Counted from the first letter of the stretch, positions 30,028 to 38,668 are shown. The stretch is 64,000 nt of DNA from Pseudomonas putida (GCA_041071465.1 CP163498.1:6218001-6282000), one strand, 5' to 3'. The notes: generated by a model from the sequence alone, not told the origin. A program made the numbers and translations.

Positions 30028-31281
30028 ATGGCCGTGGACGACGCTGCACCACGAGCACCACGCCAAGGTCCGGTCGCCCTCGCTGATCTGTTCGACAGCG
30101 CGCTGAAAGACCTTGCACCGAAACCTCGCCCACTAGCACCGGCTCCCGCCTTCGCATCCGCGACGTCTCCTGTGTCTGCAACCGGCGACGGTTTCCTGTT
30201 CAGTGGAAATCGGCACGAGAGCGTGCCGCGACGGCTGTTCCTCGACCGACGCCTGACGCCGCTGGAACGCAATGCCTGGCAAGTCTTCCGGATGATGCTC
30301 AACGAGGATGGCGTCACGGCGTTTCCGACGTATGAGCAACTTCGCCCGTGGCTCGCGTCAATGCCCTGCGCCGGACAGGCCTCCCACGAGACCGTGGCAC
30401 GGGCGCTGACGCTGTTGCGCCTGACGCGCTGGTTGAGTCTCGTGCGCCGCAGGCGCGACCCCAAGACCGGGCGCATCCTCGGCAACCTCTACGTCCTGCA
30501 CGATGAGCCCCTGACCCCGTTCGAGGCGATGCAGCTCGACCCGGACTACCTGCAGCTCGTCAGCCAAGCCCTGGGCCATTCGGCCAGGGCCGTTCAGGTC
30601 GTGGGCTTGCACACGCTCAATGAGATCGCCGAAGACCCGCTGCTGTCTGGCCGCATGCTGCCCTCGCGGCTGCAGGTCCTTGCCGAACGCCTCGCAAGCC
30701 AAGGCATTGGGTCGCAGGAGAGTTATCCACAGGAGGACACGGTTCACGATTCCGAAGAAGGGGCGCCGAGCCTTCTTCGGAATTCTGATCGGCCCTCTTC
30801 GGATTCCGAAGCAGGGCCAAAACACGCAGCAGACGGCGCTCTTCGGAATCCGAAACAGGACCGTACTGTACGTAGTAGTCGTATTAATGAAGTACGTACT
30901 ACCGCGCGTGAGCGTGGGCAGGCGCGCGCGATGCCGGGAGTTCGTCTGCCTGATCGCTTTCTCGGCTTGAAAGATGAACAGCAGGCCGGCGCCATGGTGG
31001 CATTGCAGCAGGTCGATGCCCCGCTACGCCAGGCCGTGCTGGACGACGAATGGGCGGATCGCTGTCGTGGCAGCACCATCCGCAACCCGGCAGGCTACCT
31101 GTTCGGCATCATCCAACGTGCCATCCGTGGCGAGTTCAACGCATGGGCCAGGCAAGCTGGGTCAGCACCGCCACCTGCCCCTGCACGAGATGCACCGCCT
31201 GAGCCACCGCGCAATGTAGTTCCGCCCGAGGTAGCCCGGCAGCACATCGACCGGCTGCGCGACCTTCTGCGCAGTAGCTGA
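30028..31281 (+). CDS. STY4528-family pathogenicity-island replication protein
   Basis: A 417-residue protein of the family called STY4528 (pathogenicity island replication protein). Residues about 65-160 hold a winged-helix-like domain (RRLFLDRRLTPLERNAWQVF, YEQLRPWLASMPCAGQASHE). A polar, low-complexity linker lies at about residues 230-310, then a C-terminal helical region with RNPAGYLFGIIQRAIRGEFN, as in replication initiator accessory proteins. The linker-coding DNA (30723-30900) carries a DnaA-box-like site and repeated TTCGGA motifs; see the separate feature. The exact role in ICE replication is unproven. Confidence 0.8.
   Translation: MAVDDAAPRAPRQGPVALADLFDSALKDLAPKPRPLAPAPAFASATSPVSATGDGFLFSGNRHESVPRRLFLDRRLTPLERNAWQVFRMMLNEDGVTAFPTYEQLRPWLASMPCAGQASHETVARALTLLRLTRWLSLVRRRRDPKTGRILGNLYVLHDEPLTPFEAMQLDPDYLQLVSQALGHSARAVQVVGLHTLNEIAEDPLLSGRMLPSRLQVLAERLASQGIGSQESYPQEDTVHDSEEGAPSLLRNSDRPSSDSEAGPKHAADGALRNPKQDRTVRSSRINEVRTTARERGQARAMPGVRLPDRFLGLKDEQQAGAMVALQQVDAPLRQAVLDDEWADRCRGSTIRNPAGYLFGIIQRAIRGEFNAWARQAGSAPPPAPARDAPPEPPRNVVPPEVARQHIDRLRDLLRSS
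30723..30900 (+). other. Origin-like repeat cluster inside the STY4528 gene
   Basis: A perfect DnaA-box match TTATCCACA (30723-30731) is followed by TTCGGA/TCCGAA units: GATTCCGAAGAAGG (30748), CTTCTTCGGAATTC (30772), CTTCGGATTCCGAAG (30797-30811) and CTTCGGAATCCGAA (30841-30854). A short AT-rich stretch and the palindrome AGTACGTACT (30891-30900) come next. It encodes only the low-complexity linker of the protein. Confidence 0.5.
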
Positions 31282-31612
31282 GCGCGACGAGCGACAAGGG
31301 CGTGAAGCAGACGCCCGTGGCCGTCAGTAGAGCTATCCCCTGGGGATAGATGTGATGCAAGGCGTAACACCGAAAGACACAGGCTGGGTGCTTCTGTCCA
31401 CGGTGCTGCAGTGGCGTCCGGTTCCTGAGCGCACCCACCATCTGCGCGAGCAGCGCTCTGTGGCGTTTGATGGAGCTATCCCCTGGGGATAGCTCGCATT
31501 GCGGGCCGCCACCACCACGACAACCGGGGACCAGTTCATTTCGGTTTGTTGACTGACTGCCTTCCGCTGCATGCCGATCCTGACCGCTCCTTTTCCCAAG
31601 CGAGCGGACACC
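31282..31612 (+). promoter_or_regulatory. Control region with two TATCCCC/GGGGATA palindromes
   Basis: This 331-base spacer holds CTATCCCC-T-GGGGATAG at 31333-31349 and a perfect 23-base version at 31473-31495 (GAGCTATCCCC, T, GGGGATAGCTC). By position it corresponds to the promoter ahead of the inrR-ssb operon in ICEclc. A third copy lies before topB. No gene is seen in it. Confidence 0.65.
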
Positions 31613-32392
31613 ATGGCAACCAACGAACCTCTGCAACTCAATCTCGGCTCTTTGCGCAGCGCGATGTCGCTGACGCTTCACACCCACCACGCATCGCGCA
31701 TCTGGCATGGCCGCGCCGCCGCCGAGGGGCGACCCGGCATCGTCGGCCTGAACGGCTACATCGCCGTGATGAACAAGATGAAGCGCGGCTCGGAACAGGA
31801 TGACCCGTACAGCGACTGGTGGATGTTGCGCATCGAGGAAAAGCTCGACCAGGCCAAGACCACGTTGCAATCGCTGCGCGAGCAGGTGGACCAGGCATTG
31901 GCCGGCGTGCCAGCGGCGTTGAGCCTGGGCGAGAACCTCAACGTGCAACCGGTGAAGCTCCCCTTGTTCGTGAACGCGCAGCTCGGCTTTGCCGCGGTCT
32001 ATCTCCTGGCCGACTATGACGACATCGCCCGCAAGCTGATCCTCGCCCATCACACCGCGCTGATCGATCGCTCGACATTGGAGCGGTGGCTCAACGAAGG
32101 CGCTCACACGCTGCGCAGCCTGTTCAGCCTGGCCCAGCAGTACCGCTACTCGGGATGCACCCGCGACGACTTCGCGGCCAAGAACGCCGCAGCGCGGGCG
32201 GCGCTGGAGAAGTTCGGCGACTTGCCGCAGGACGTGCTCGAAGGCGCTCGCCGCTCGAAGTTTGCGCCGCCCGTCGTGCGCCGCGGCCTGCAACAGCGCA
32301 GTGATAGCGCTGCCGCAGCCGCACCTCCCAGCGACGAAGGCACTGCCGCCGATCCGGCCGAGGCCAGCACCGGCGAGGACGAACAGGCATGA
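31613..32392 (+). CDS. PFL_4669-family ICE protein
   Basis: A 259-residue protein of the PFL_4669/TIGR03761 family found at this place in PFGI-1-type elements; some members are linked to the AcaB regulator family. It starts MATNEPLQLNLGSLRSAMSL, has HASRIWHGRAAAEG and a mid-region DPYSDWWMLRIEEKL, and ends in an Ala/Glu-rich tail. The ATG at 31613 was chosen over one 14 codons upstream. It lies directly behind the palindromic control region and its stop overlaps the next start (ATGA). Function is unknown; co-expression with the InrR-like gene and ssb suggests a regulatory or replication role. Confidence 0.8.
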   Translation: MATNEPLQLNLGSLRSAMSLTLHTHHASRIWHGRAAAEGRPGIVGLNGYIAVMNKMKRGSEQDDPYSDWWMLRIEEKLDQAKTTLQSLREQVDQALAGVPAALSLGENLNVQPVKLPLFVNAQLGFAAVYLLADYDDIARKLILAHHTALIDRSTLERWLNEGAHTLRSLFSLAQQYRYSGCTRDDFAAKNAAARAALEKFGDLPQDVLEGARRSKFAPPVVRRGLQQRSDSAAAAAPPSDEGTAADPAEASTGEDEQA

Positions 32393-32916
32393 GCGACCCG
32401 AACCGCGAACCTCGCTACTTCCGTGGTCTGGAACAGCCAGCCTTCATGCGGCTGGAACACGCGGCCTCTCTAAAAGGCCTTTTAAAGCCTTTTAAAGGTA
32501 AAGGGGACTTCGAGGCCTGGGCCAGCCAGTGCTTCGCCATGCGCGACGAGTTGATTGCCCTGGCGCAGCGACAGGTGCTGCCACAGGCGTGCGGGCATCC
32601 CTTCCACCTGCTTCCCGTCGAGCTGGCCCAGCAGACCACTGGCGCAGGCACGACCTTTCTTCGCTGGCGCAAGCACGATCGATCGGCCATGGGCGTGGCG
32701 TTGTGGCAGGAGCTGATGGCGAGCCCCAGCACGCCGGTCAACCTGCTGCACGACCTGCACGAGATCGAACTGCAGCGCGTCATGCTGAACATGCAGATCA
32801 GCCTGCTGCACACCCTGGGCAGGCAAGCACAGGAATGCGCCAGCAAGGCCGCGCAGGCGGACAACACCTACCTGCGCCGGCTCGCGTCCGTTCCTGCCGC
32901 AGTGCGCGATCGGTGA
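32389..32916 (+). CDS. inrR: DUF3158 protein, candidate InrR
   Basis: A 175-residue protein of the DUF3158 family (PFL_4668-like), helical, with PFHLLPVELAQQTTGAGTTF and FLRWRKHDRSAMGVALW. In ICEclc the gene next to ssb in this operon is inrR, which is required for full integrase expression and is about the same length. I assign the symbol by position and size only. Near its start the DNA has a short direct repeat (CCTTTTAAAG/CCTTTTAAAG at about 32479-32498) that could form a hairpin in the mRNA. It is coupled to the previous gene by ATGA. Confidence 0.6.
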   Translation: MSDPNREPRYFRGLEQPAFMRLEHAASLKGLLKPFKGKGDFEAWASQCFAMRDELIALAQRQVLPQACGHPFHLLPVELAQQTTGAGTTFLRWRKHDRSAMGVALWQELMASPSTPVNLLHDLHEIELQRVMLNMQISLLHTLGRQAQECASKAAQADNTYLRRLASVPAAVRDR

Positions 32917-32989
32917 TTGCGCCTGCCATCCGAGCACGCGCCCGAGCCCAACGAGGCACGGGTATTTCAACCACCACGGAGATTCCAAC

Positions 32990-33430
32990 ATGAGCACACA
33001 ATTCATCGGCGAGGGCAACATCGGATCGCCTCCCGAGTACCGCGAATTCCCCAATGGCAACGACGATCCTCGCCGGTTGCTCCGGCTGAACGTGTACTTC
33101 GACAACCCCGTCCCCACCAAGGGCGGCGAGTTCGAGGACCGCGGCGGCTTCTGGGCGCCGGTGGAACTCTGGCACCACGACGCCGACCGCTGGCAGCAGC
33201 TCTACCAGAAGGGCATGCGGGTGCTGGTCGTCGGCCGCATGGAGCGCGACCCCTGGACGGACAACGAAGATCAGCCGCGTGAGACTTGGCAGGTCAACGC
33301 GCGCAGTGTCGGCATCCTGCCGTACCGCATCGAGTCTGTGGCCCTCAGCCCGAAGCCACAGGAGGCAGAGCCGAAGCCCCAGGCCACCCAGGAATCGACG
33401 GCGCCGAAAGAGACCAAGCGCAGGAAGTGA
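32990..33430 (+). CDS. ssb: Single-stranded DNA-binding protein, ICE type
   Basis: A 146-residue OB-fold protein that coats single-stranded DNA during replication or transfer. Features are FIGEGNIGSPPEYREFPNG, RRLLRLNVYFDNPV, FWAPVELWHHDADRW and GMRVLVVGRMERDPW, an SSB layout distinct from the host gene. The C-terminal tail is KETKRRK-type basic, lacking the acidic DDDIPF tip of host SSB, so it may not recruit host repair proteins. An AGATTCCAAC spacer precedes the ATG. It belongs with DUF3158 in one transcription unit. Confidence 0.88.
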   Translation: MSTQFIGEGNIGSPPEYREFPNGNDDPRRLLRLNVYFDNPVPTKGGEFEDRGGFWAPVELWHHDADRWQQLYQKGMRVLVVGRMERDPWTDNEDQPRETWQVNARSVGILPYRIESVALSPKPQEAEPKPQATQESTAPKETKRRK

Positions 33431-33713
33431 TCGGGCATGGAGGGCGGCTGCCGCAGTGCTTCGCCGCCCTCCATGCGCTGCGAATTATCCCCAGGGGATA
33501 GCTCCACCAACGTCCACCGAGTTCCACGCGCGCTCCCGGAAATCGCGGCTCTCGGCCCGCACACTTCCGGCCACGCACCTTCCCCGCACTCGCCATTTCA
33601 TCGGCGTGAAAGCGGTCGCTGCCGCATGCGGCTTGTTTGCTGCTGCCAGGGGCTGCGCTCGGCATCCTCGATCCCAGCAACTCCATGAACAACAGGAATC
33701 GGGATGGACGGAT
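33431..33713 (+). promoter_or_regulatory. topB leader with third TATCCCC/GGGGATA palindrome
   Basis: TATCCCC-A-GGGGATA (33486-33500) is the third copy of the palindrome seen ahead of the PFL_4669 gene. It lies 214 bases before topB. No gene is supported in this spacer. Confidence 0.6.
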
Positions 33714-35744
33714 ATGCGGCTGTTCTTGTGCGAGAAGCCCTCCCAGGGCAAAGACATTGGCCGGATTCTCGGCGCCACGCAGCGCGGTGAAGGCTGCCTC
33801 AACGGTTCCGGCGTCACGGTCACCTGGTGCATCGGCCATCTCGTGGAGGCGGCGCCGCCCGAGGCCTACGACGAGCAGCTCAAACGATGGTCCGTTGAGC
33901 AGTTGCCCATCATTCCCCAGCACTGGCGGGTCGAGGTCAAACCGAAGACCGCCACGCAATTCAAGGTCGTCAAGGCGCTCTTGGCGAAGGCGACTCACCT
34001 GGTTATCGCCACCGATGCCGACCGCGAGGGCGAATTGATCGCCCGCGAGATCGTGGAGCTTTGCGGCTACCGCGGCCCCATCGAACGCCTGTGGCTGTCG
34101 GCGCTCAACGATGCGTCCATTCGGGCGGCACTGGGCAAGCTGCGGCCTTCGGCCGAGACGCTTTCGATGTACCACTCGGCGCTGGCGCGCTCCCGTGCGG
34201 ATTGGCTCGTGGGCATGAACCTGAGCCGGCTGTTCACGGTGCTGGGGCGACAGGCGGGTTACGACGGCGTGCTGTCGGTCGGCCGCGTACAGACCCCGAC
34301 GCTCAAGCTCGTTGTGGACCGCGACCGCGAGATCGCGCGCTTCGTGTCCGTACCATACTGGGCCATCGCCGTGTCCCTGTTCGCAGGCGGTTCGACTTTC
34401 GCCGCGCAATGGGTTCCACCCGATGCGTGCACCGACGACGCAGGCCGCTGCCTGCGGCAGCCGGTCGCACAGCAGACCATGCAGCAGATCCGCGCTGCGG
34501 GCAGTGCCCACGTCGTGTCGGTGGAGACTGAGCGTGTCCGCGAAGGCCCGCCGCTGCCGTTCGACCTGGGCACCTTGCAGGAAGTGTGTTCCAAGCAGCT
34601 TGGGCTGGACGTGCAGGAAACCTTGGAGATTGCCCAAGCCCTGTACGAGACGCACAAGGCCACGACGTACCCCCGCTCGGACTCCGGCTACCTGCCCGAG
34701 AGCATGTTTGCCGAAGTGCCCACCGTTCTCGACAGCCTGCTCAAGACCGATCCCTCGCTGCGCTCGATCATGGGCCAGCTCGACCGCTCGCAGCGCTCGC
34801 GCGCCTGGAACGATGGCAAGGTCACGGCGCACCACGGCATCATCCCGACGCTCGAACCGGCGAAGCTCTCCGCCATGAGCGAGAAGGAACTGGCCGTGTA
34901 CAGGCTCATCCGGTCGCATTACCTGGCGCAGTTCCTCCCTCACCACGAGTTCGACCGCACTGTGGCCAAGTTTTCGTGCGGGGGGCAGAACCTGGCGGCC
35001 ACGGGCAAGCAGGTTGTCATCCCGGGTTGGCGCCAGGTGCTCGCCGAGCCGCAGGCCGAAGACGGTGATGGCGAGGGCGATACTGCGGTCCGCGCCCAGG
35101 TGCTGCCCGCGCTGCCGAAACTGTATGAGGGCCTGGCATGCCAGGTGGCCGACGTCGATCTCAAGGCACTCAAGACGCTGCCGCCCAAACCGTACACGCA
35201 AGGCGAGTTGGTCAAGTCCATGAAAGGCGTCGCCAAGCTGGTGTCCGATCCCCGCCTGAAGCAGAAGCTCAAGGATACGGTTGGCATCGGCACCGAAGCG
35301 ACGCGGGCCAACATCATCGGCGGCCTGATCGCTCGCGGCTACCTCGTGAAGAAGGGGCGCGCCATCCGCGCCTCGGATGCGGCTTTCACTTTGATCGATG
35401 CCGTGCCTGCGGCGATTGCCGACCCTGGCACCACCGCCGTCTGGGAACAGGCGCTCGACATGATCGAGGCCGGACAGCTCACCCTGGACGTGTTCATCGG
35501 CAAGCAGGCCGCGTGGATTTCGCAGTTGATTGCGCAGTACGGCAGCGCCTCCCTGTCCATCAAGGTTCCCCAAGGGCCGGCATGCCCGCAGTGCGGCGCA
35601 CCCACGCGCCAGCGCAGCGGCAAGAGCGGCCCGTTCTGGTCGTGCAGCCGCTACCCGGACTGCAAAGGCACGCTGCCAGTCGAATCCGGCAGCTCCAAGC
35701 GCGGCGCCTCGCGCCCGCGCCGTAGCGGCCGCAAAGGCTCCTGA
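33714..35744 (+). CDS. topB: DNA topoisomerase III, ICE type
   Basis: A 676-residue type IA topoisomerase that passes single DNA strands and can separate linked replication or transfer products. It shows the TOPRIM start MRLFLCEKPSQGKDIGRILG with ATDADREGELIAREIVELCG, the catalytic Tyr319 in ATTYPRSDSGYLP, and a C-terminal zinc finger CPQCGAPTRQRSGKSGPFWS with the CSRYPDCKG half, then a basic tail. The ATG at 33714 is preferred because family members begin MRLFLCEKPS. The family's PFGI-1-type elements all carry it near ssb. Confidence 0.93.
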   Translation: MRLFLCEKPSQGKDIGRILGATQRGEGCLNGSGVTVTWCIGHLVEAAPPEAYDEQLKRWSVEQLPIIPQHWRVEVKPKTATQFKVVKALLAKATHLVIATDADREGELIAREIVELCGYRGPIERLWLSALNDASIRAALGKLRPSAETLSMYHSALARSRADWLVGMNLSRLFTVLGRQAGYDGVLSVGRVQTPTLKLVVDRDREIARFVSVPYWAIAVSLFAGGSTFAAQWVPPDACTDDAGRCLRQPVAQQTMQQIRAAGSAHVVSVETERVREGPPLPFDLGTLQEVCSKQLGLDVQETLEIAQALYETHKATTYPRSDSGYLPESMFAEVPTVLDSLLKTDPSLRSIMGQLDRSQRSRAWNDGKVTAHHGIIPTLEPAKLSAMSEKELAVYRLIRSHYLAQFLPHHEFDRTVAKFSCGGQNLAATGKQVVIPGWRQVLAEPQAEDGDGEGDTAVRAQVLPALPKLYEGLACQVADVDLKALKTLPPKPYTQGELVKSMKGVAKLVSDPRLKQKLKDTVGIGTEATRANIIGGLIARGYLVKKGRAIRASDAAFTLIDAVPAAIADPGTTAVWEQALDMIEAGQLTLDVFIGKQAAWISQLIAQYGSASLSIKVPQGPACPQCGAPTRQRSGKSGPFWSCSRYPDCKGTLPVESGSSKRGASRPRRSGRKGS

Positions 35745-36467
35745 CCGCCCCCGTTCCCCGTGAGCCGTGCCCGCCTTCGGCGGCGTGGCCCCTGTCCCGC
35801 ACTCCGCCGCATGCCCTGCGGGACGCCCAGCGCGCAACGCCTTCTTGATCCGTGTGCGCGTCCCGCCCAGCCGTCCCCGGCCGCGGGACCTGAAGGTAGC
35901 TTCTCTGCGAGCCGCACCACGCGCGTTCTGTTGATCTGCGTTTCTTCCGCCCTCTGCGAAGGGTCTCCCGGTGGCTTGCCAGGCTGCACGAGCCACCGGG
36001 AGACCCTTCGTGGTCAGCGGTAATCGGTGCCGGTGCCCGCCGGTGCAAAAACGGGCTCCCTTTGTGCGCGGATGTGCGCCAGACGATGCCGGCCCCAGCC
36101 ACGACATGGGCCGGGTGTGATTGCTTGATGAGCAGACGGTTCTAGCGACGACCGGGCCTGCCAATCAGCCCACGGGTGGTTCCTCTTTTCTCCCGAGCCG
36201 AAGGCCGTTGGGCCTTCGGCGCCATTCTCCTGCCCATCAACGTCCCGGCCCGGCCATTGGCCTGGGCCACACGAACAGGAGAGACGACATGCACCCTCAA
36301 CCTTGCGCACCGCTGCTGTACGGCAGACGGAGGTCGAGAACGGCATGCCCGCCTATCGCGCGGCCATCGCCAATGGTACGCTCGGCTGCAGCCGAGGCCG
36401 TAGCCCAAAGGCTGGACTACCTCTTTTGCAGAGGTAAACCTCGGGATGAACTGGGCGAAAACATGCC
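35745..36467. other. Non-coding stretch after topB with two hairpins
   Basis: No convincing gene. A perfect 20-base inverted repeat (CGAAGGGTCTCCCGGTGGCT at 35957-35976 and its complement at 35991-36010, 14-base loop) and a 10-base stem at 36197-36220 stand out. An ATG at 36289 with an AGGAG site opens a frame that soon runs antisense into the cation transporter. It may be the 5' stub of an ICE gene cut when the metal cargo entered. Confidence 0.5.
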
Positions 36468-37103
36468 TTATGTGCCCGCCTTACGGCGAGCTGTTTCCGA
36501 TGCTTCGCGCAGGATTTCCCGCCCCCCATTCGCTGCGATTGCGGCCACGATGACGCCCAGCACCAGATCCGGGATGTTCGACCCGAACCCCATCACCAGC
36601 ACCCCGGACAGCACAATCGCACCATTGACGATGGAGTCGTTGCTGGTAAAGATCGCTGACGCCTTGAAGTTCACATCTTCCCCGCGATGGCGGCGCAGTA
36701 GTCTGAGGCACACTAGGTTCAAAGCCGCGTTCAGCGCGGCCATGGCCATCATGGCTGGGCCGACAGGCTCTTCCCCTCCAGCGAAGCGGCGTAGGACTTC
36801 CAACAGCAGCAGCGCGGCCAGGCCGATTAGCAAGAAACCCGACAAGCGGGCCGCGCCCACCTTGACCGTTGCCGCACGACCGACGGCATACAGGCTAACC
36901 GCATAGACCGACGCATCGGCGAGGTTGTCCAACCCGGCGCCCATCAGCGCCGTAGAGCCAGCCCAGATGCCAAGGGCAATGCCGGCGGCGGACTGCGTCA
37001 GGTTGATCAGCAACACAGTCAGAAGAATCTTTCGGTCCTTCGCATCGCTCGCATCTAGGCGGCCCAACTCGTCGTTTTCGTGATTTCTGTGGTTTTCAGC
37101 CAT
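36468..37103 (-). CDS. Cation diffusion facilitator-type transporter
   Basis: A 211-residue membrane protein with about six hydrophobic segments and the CDF-like motifs ALMGAGLDNLADASVYAVSL (metal-binding Asp pair in helix 2) and SAIFTSNDSIVNGAIVLSGV (helix 5). It lacks the cytoplasmic C-terminal domain of larger CDF proteins. It probably exports Cd, Zn or Pb from the cytosol. The N-terminus is His/Asp/Glu-rich (MAENHRNHENDE). A GGAAGGAACA ribosome site precedes the ATG. It diverges from the CadR-type promoter at 37203 and is separate from cadA. Confidence 0.85.
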   Translation of the reverse strand: MAENHRNHENDELGRLDASDAKDRKILLTVLLINLTQSAAGIALGIWAGSTALMGAGLDNLADASVYAVSLYAVGRAATVKVGAARLSGFLLIGLAALLLLEVLRRFAGGEEPVGPAMMAMAALNAALNLVCLRLLRRHRGEDVNFKASAIFTSNDSIVNGAIVLSGVLVMGFGSNIPDLVLGVIVAAIAANGGREILREASETARRKAGT

Positions 37104-37202
37104 GCATTGTTCCTTCCAAATCGATGGATGCTGAAGCCTGTAGCGGCTGGAGAGTCAAGGCGCAGATGCAACGAACTTGCCACAGGGTCTTCCCGGACGC
37201 CC

Positions 37203-37234
37203 TTGACTCTACCGTAGCTAGAAGGTTTTCCAAT
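37203..37234 (+). promoter_or_regulatory. Second CadR-type promoter, facing the decayed hydroxylase gene
   Basis: A -35 TTGACT (37203-37208), a long spacer with CTACCGTAGCTAG and a TCCAAT -10 (37229-37234, 20-base spacer) resemble the cadA promoter at 38598. A MerR-type regulator would be needed to open it. It now drives only pseudogenes. Confidence 0.55.
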
Positions 37235-37261
37235 CCAGTCAGAGCTTTAGGACAGAACAGA

Positions 37262-37724
37262 TGAGCACCAATGCGCCCCCTTCATTGCGACTGTCATCCG
37301 GTATGGCTGCTATCCACTGATCCGTGGCGCCACTGCGGTTGTGCTCTTCGGCGAGCTCGCGACCGGCCGGCCGTCTTTTCCGACGGAGCTACTCACAGTG
37401 ATCGTCGCGCTCGCTTGTGCCGCCTTGCTAGAGGGCGGGCGGCCTTTCCACTCCCCGTTGAGCCAGTAGCGGCGTTCCAAGCTGTGGTTGGCCGTCGGCG
37501 CATGGCTCGGCTTCTTGGTCGTGCATCTGGCCTTCCAGCACTCCAATCTGGGATACCGGGTCGGGCCGTTGGGATTGTTGATCGGGGTGGCTGAAGCCCA
37601 TCGCTGGCATCACAAGCGTGAGCACGAAGACGCCCAAGTCAACTACGGCGATTTCTGGATGCCCGGGGGCCACTTGTTCAGCGCTTTCCGGTCGCAAAAG
37701 CACACGCTGGGCGCCAAAGAGTGA
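37262..37724 (+). pseudogene. Fatty-acid hydroxylase / sterol desaturase family, broken
   Basis: Pieces of one protein lie in different frames: MSTNA, then FIATVIRYGCYPLIRGATAV and ELATGRPSFPTELLTVIVAL, then WLGFLVVHLAFQHSNLGYRV and the His box EAHRWHHKREHEDAQVNYGD. Frame changes occur near 37275 (extra C in a C run) and around 37440. The sum is shorter than the usual 250-300 residues, so part is lost. The His-rich HRWHH motif is the di-iron site of the family. Such genes occur in some Cd/Pb clusters. It follows the CadR-type promoter. Confidence 0.6.
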
Positions 37725-37736
37725 CACTCAAGAAAG

Positions 37737-38150
37737 ATGGACTTTCCAATGGACTACGGCCCGCAGCTTGTCTATCCCTTCCGGAGCCGGCCAGCAGCGG
37801 CAAACGCTTGCGCTGCTGGCTATACGATCTTGCCCACGTCGCATTCTTGCGCGAGTCGGGCCTTGCGGCTTCTTGCGAAGCGATCGCGAGTTGCGTGGCG
37901 TGCCCATGAGTCGGGCCGCGTCGTGGCGCACTGCTACCTTGGCCTGCACCTGCACCTGCGCAGCCACGCCGCGATGCTCGGTCTGGCCTGGAGAACCCGT
38001 AAGGTGGCGGAGATTGCGGCGCGCAGGTCGTCCGGCTCGCGCTGGCTCCTGTGGGCCACGCCCTCGGTCGCACGCCGTCTCAAAACGTCAGAATCGCGCG
38101 CTTTCGCATGATGGAGCGCGGCACGTGGCTCTCAGAACTGGACCCGATCA
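37737..38150 (+). pseudogene. Probable DUF3703-like remnant
   Basis: Translated pieces in more than one frame read YDLAHVAFLRESGLAASCEA, then VVAHCYLGLHLHLRSHAAML, GLAWRTRKVAEI and, in another frame, VRLALAPVGHALGRTPSQNV. The order of His-rich helix, LGL, RxxE, GQ-like and GxxP..N elements is like DUF3703 proteins often found beside metal efflux genes. No single frame covers it, so it looks decayed. The family call is tentative. Confidence 0.4.
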
Positions 38151-38178
38151 CTTCCAGCACCGATGACACGCTCGAGCT

Positions 38179-38574
38179 TCAGGCGGGCTCGGCCAAGCTG
38201 TTGAGAATGCCGCACTCGCGCGAGGTTCGGGCGCTATCGCAGGAGCGTCGCAGATCCATTAACTCGCGCTCCAAGGCGCGCAATTCCTTCATCTTGGTCC
38301 GCACTTGCGCGATATGAGCGTCGACCAGCGCGTTCACCTCGCCGCAGCCCAACTCTGGCCGATCCCGTAAGTTCAGCAGTTGACGGATCTCATCCAGCGT
38401 CATGTCCTTCGCCCGGCAGCGGCGGATGAACAGCAAGCGCTGCAAATGGACTTCGTCATAGAGCCTGAAGTTGCCCTCGCTACGTGCAGGCTCGGGCAGC
38501 AAGCCTTCTGACTCGTAAAAGCGCACGGTCTGCACCAAGCAATCTGCCTTCTTGCCCAGTTCACCGATCCGCAT
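38179..38574 (-). CDS. cadR: Cd(II)/Pb(II)-responsive MerR-family regulator CadR
   Basis: A 131-residue MerR-type activator. The helix-turn-helix start MRIGELGKKADCLVQTVRFY is followed by the dimer helix and two sensing regions: Cys in ELGCGEVNALVDAHI and the C-terminal SCDSARTSRECGIL. Cys spacing is that of CadR/PbrR, which bind Cd, Pb or Zn. It is divergent from cadA, with its operator in the cadA promoter. Two adjacent ATG codons occur; the second (38574) is chosen because family members begin MRIGELA or MKIGELA. Confidence 0.9.
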   Translation of the reverse strand: MRIGELGKKADCLVQTVRFYESEGLLPEPARSEGNFRLYDEVHLQRLLFIRRCRAKDMTLDEIRQLLNLRDRPELGCGEVNALVDAHIAQVRTKMKELRALERELMDLRRSCDSARTSRECGILNSLAEPA

Positions 38575-38597
38575 CATGGTTGCTTCCTATAAAAAAC

Positions 38598-38628
38598 TTG
38601 ACTCTATATCTACTAGAGGTTTTCTAAT
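38598..38628 (+). promoter_or_regulatory. cadA promoter with 19-base MerR-type spacer
   Basis: A -35 TTGACT (38598-38603) and -10 TCTAAT (38623-38628) are 19 bases apart, too far for RNA polymerase unless a MerR-family protein twists the DNA. The dyad CTCTA-TATCTAC-TAGAG lies in the spacer. Metal-bound CadR should activate it. This position rules out cadA starts at 38627 or 38630. Confidence 0.85.
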
Positions 38629-38668
38629 GATGGCATCCGGGGAAAACCTTGTCAATGAAGAGCGATCT

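Noticed and set aside
31333..33500. CRISPR array made of the TATCCCC repeats
   Set aside because: Only three copies at irregular distances, without regular spacers or cas genes.
33345..36164. A 939-residue minus-strand frame opposite ssb and topB
   Set aside because: No domain is recognisable and it overlaps a well-defined topoisomerase; it is a reverse shadow.
36121..36906. 261-residue plus-strand frame across the spacer and transporter
   Set aside because: Most of it is antisense to the CDF gene; only the first codons after 36289 could be a stub of a lost gene.
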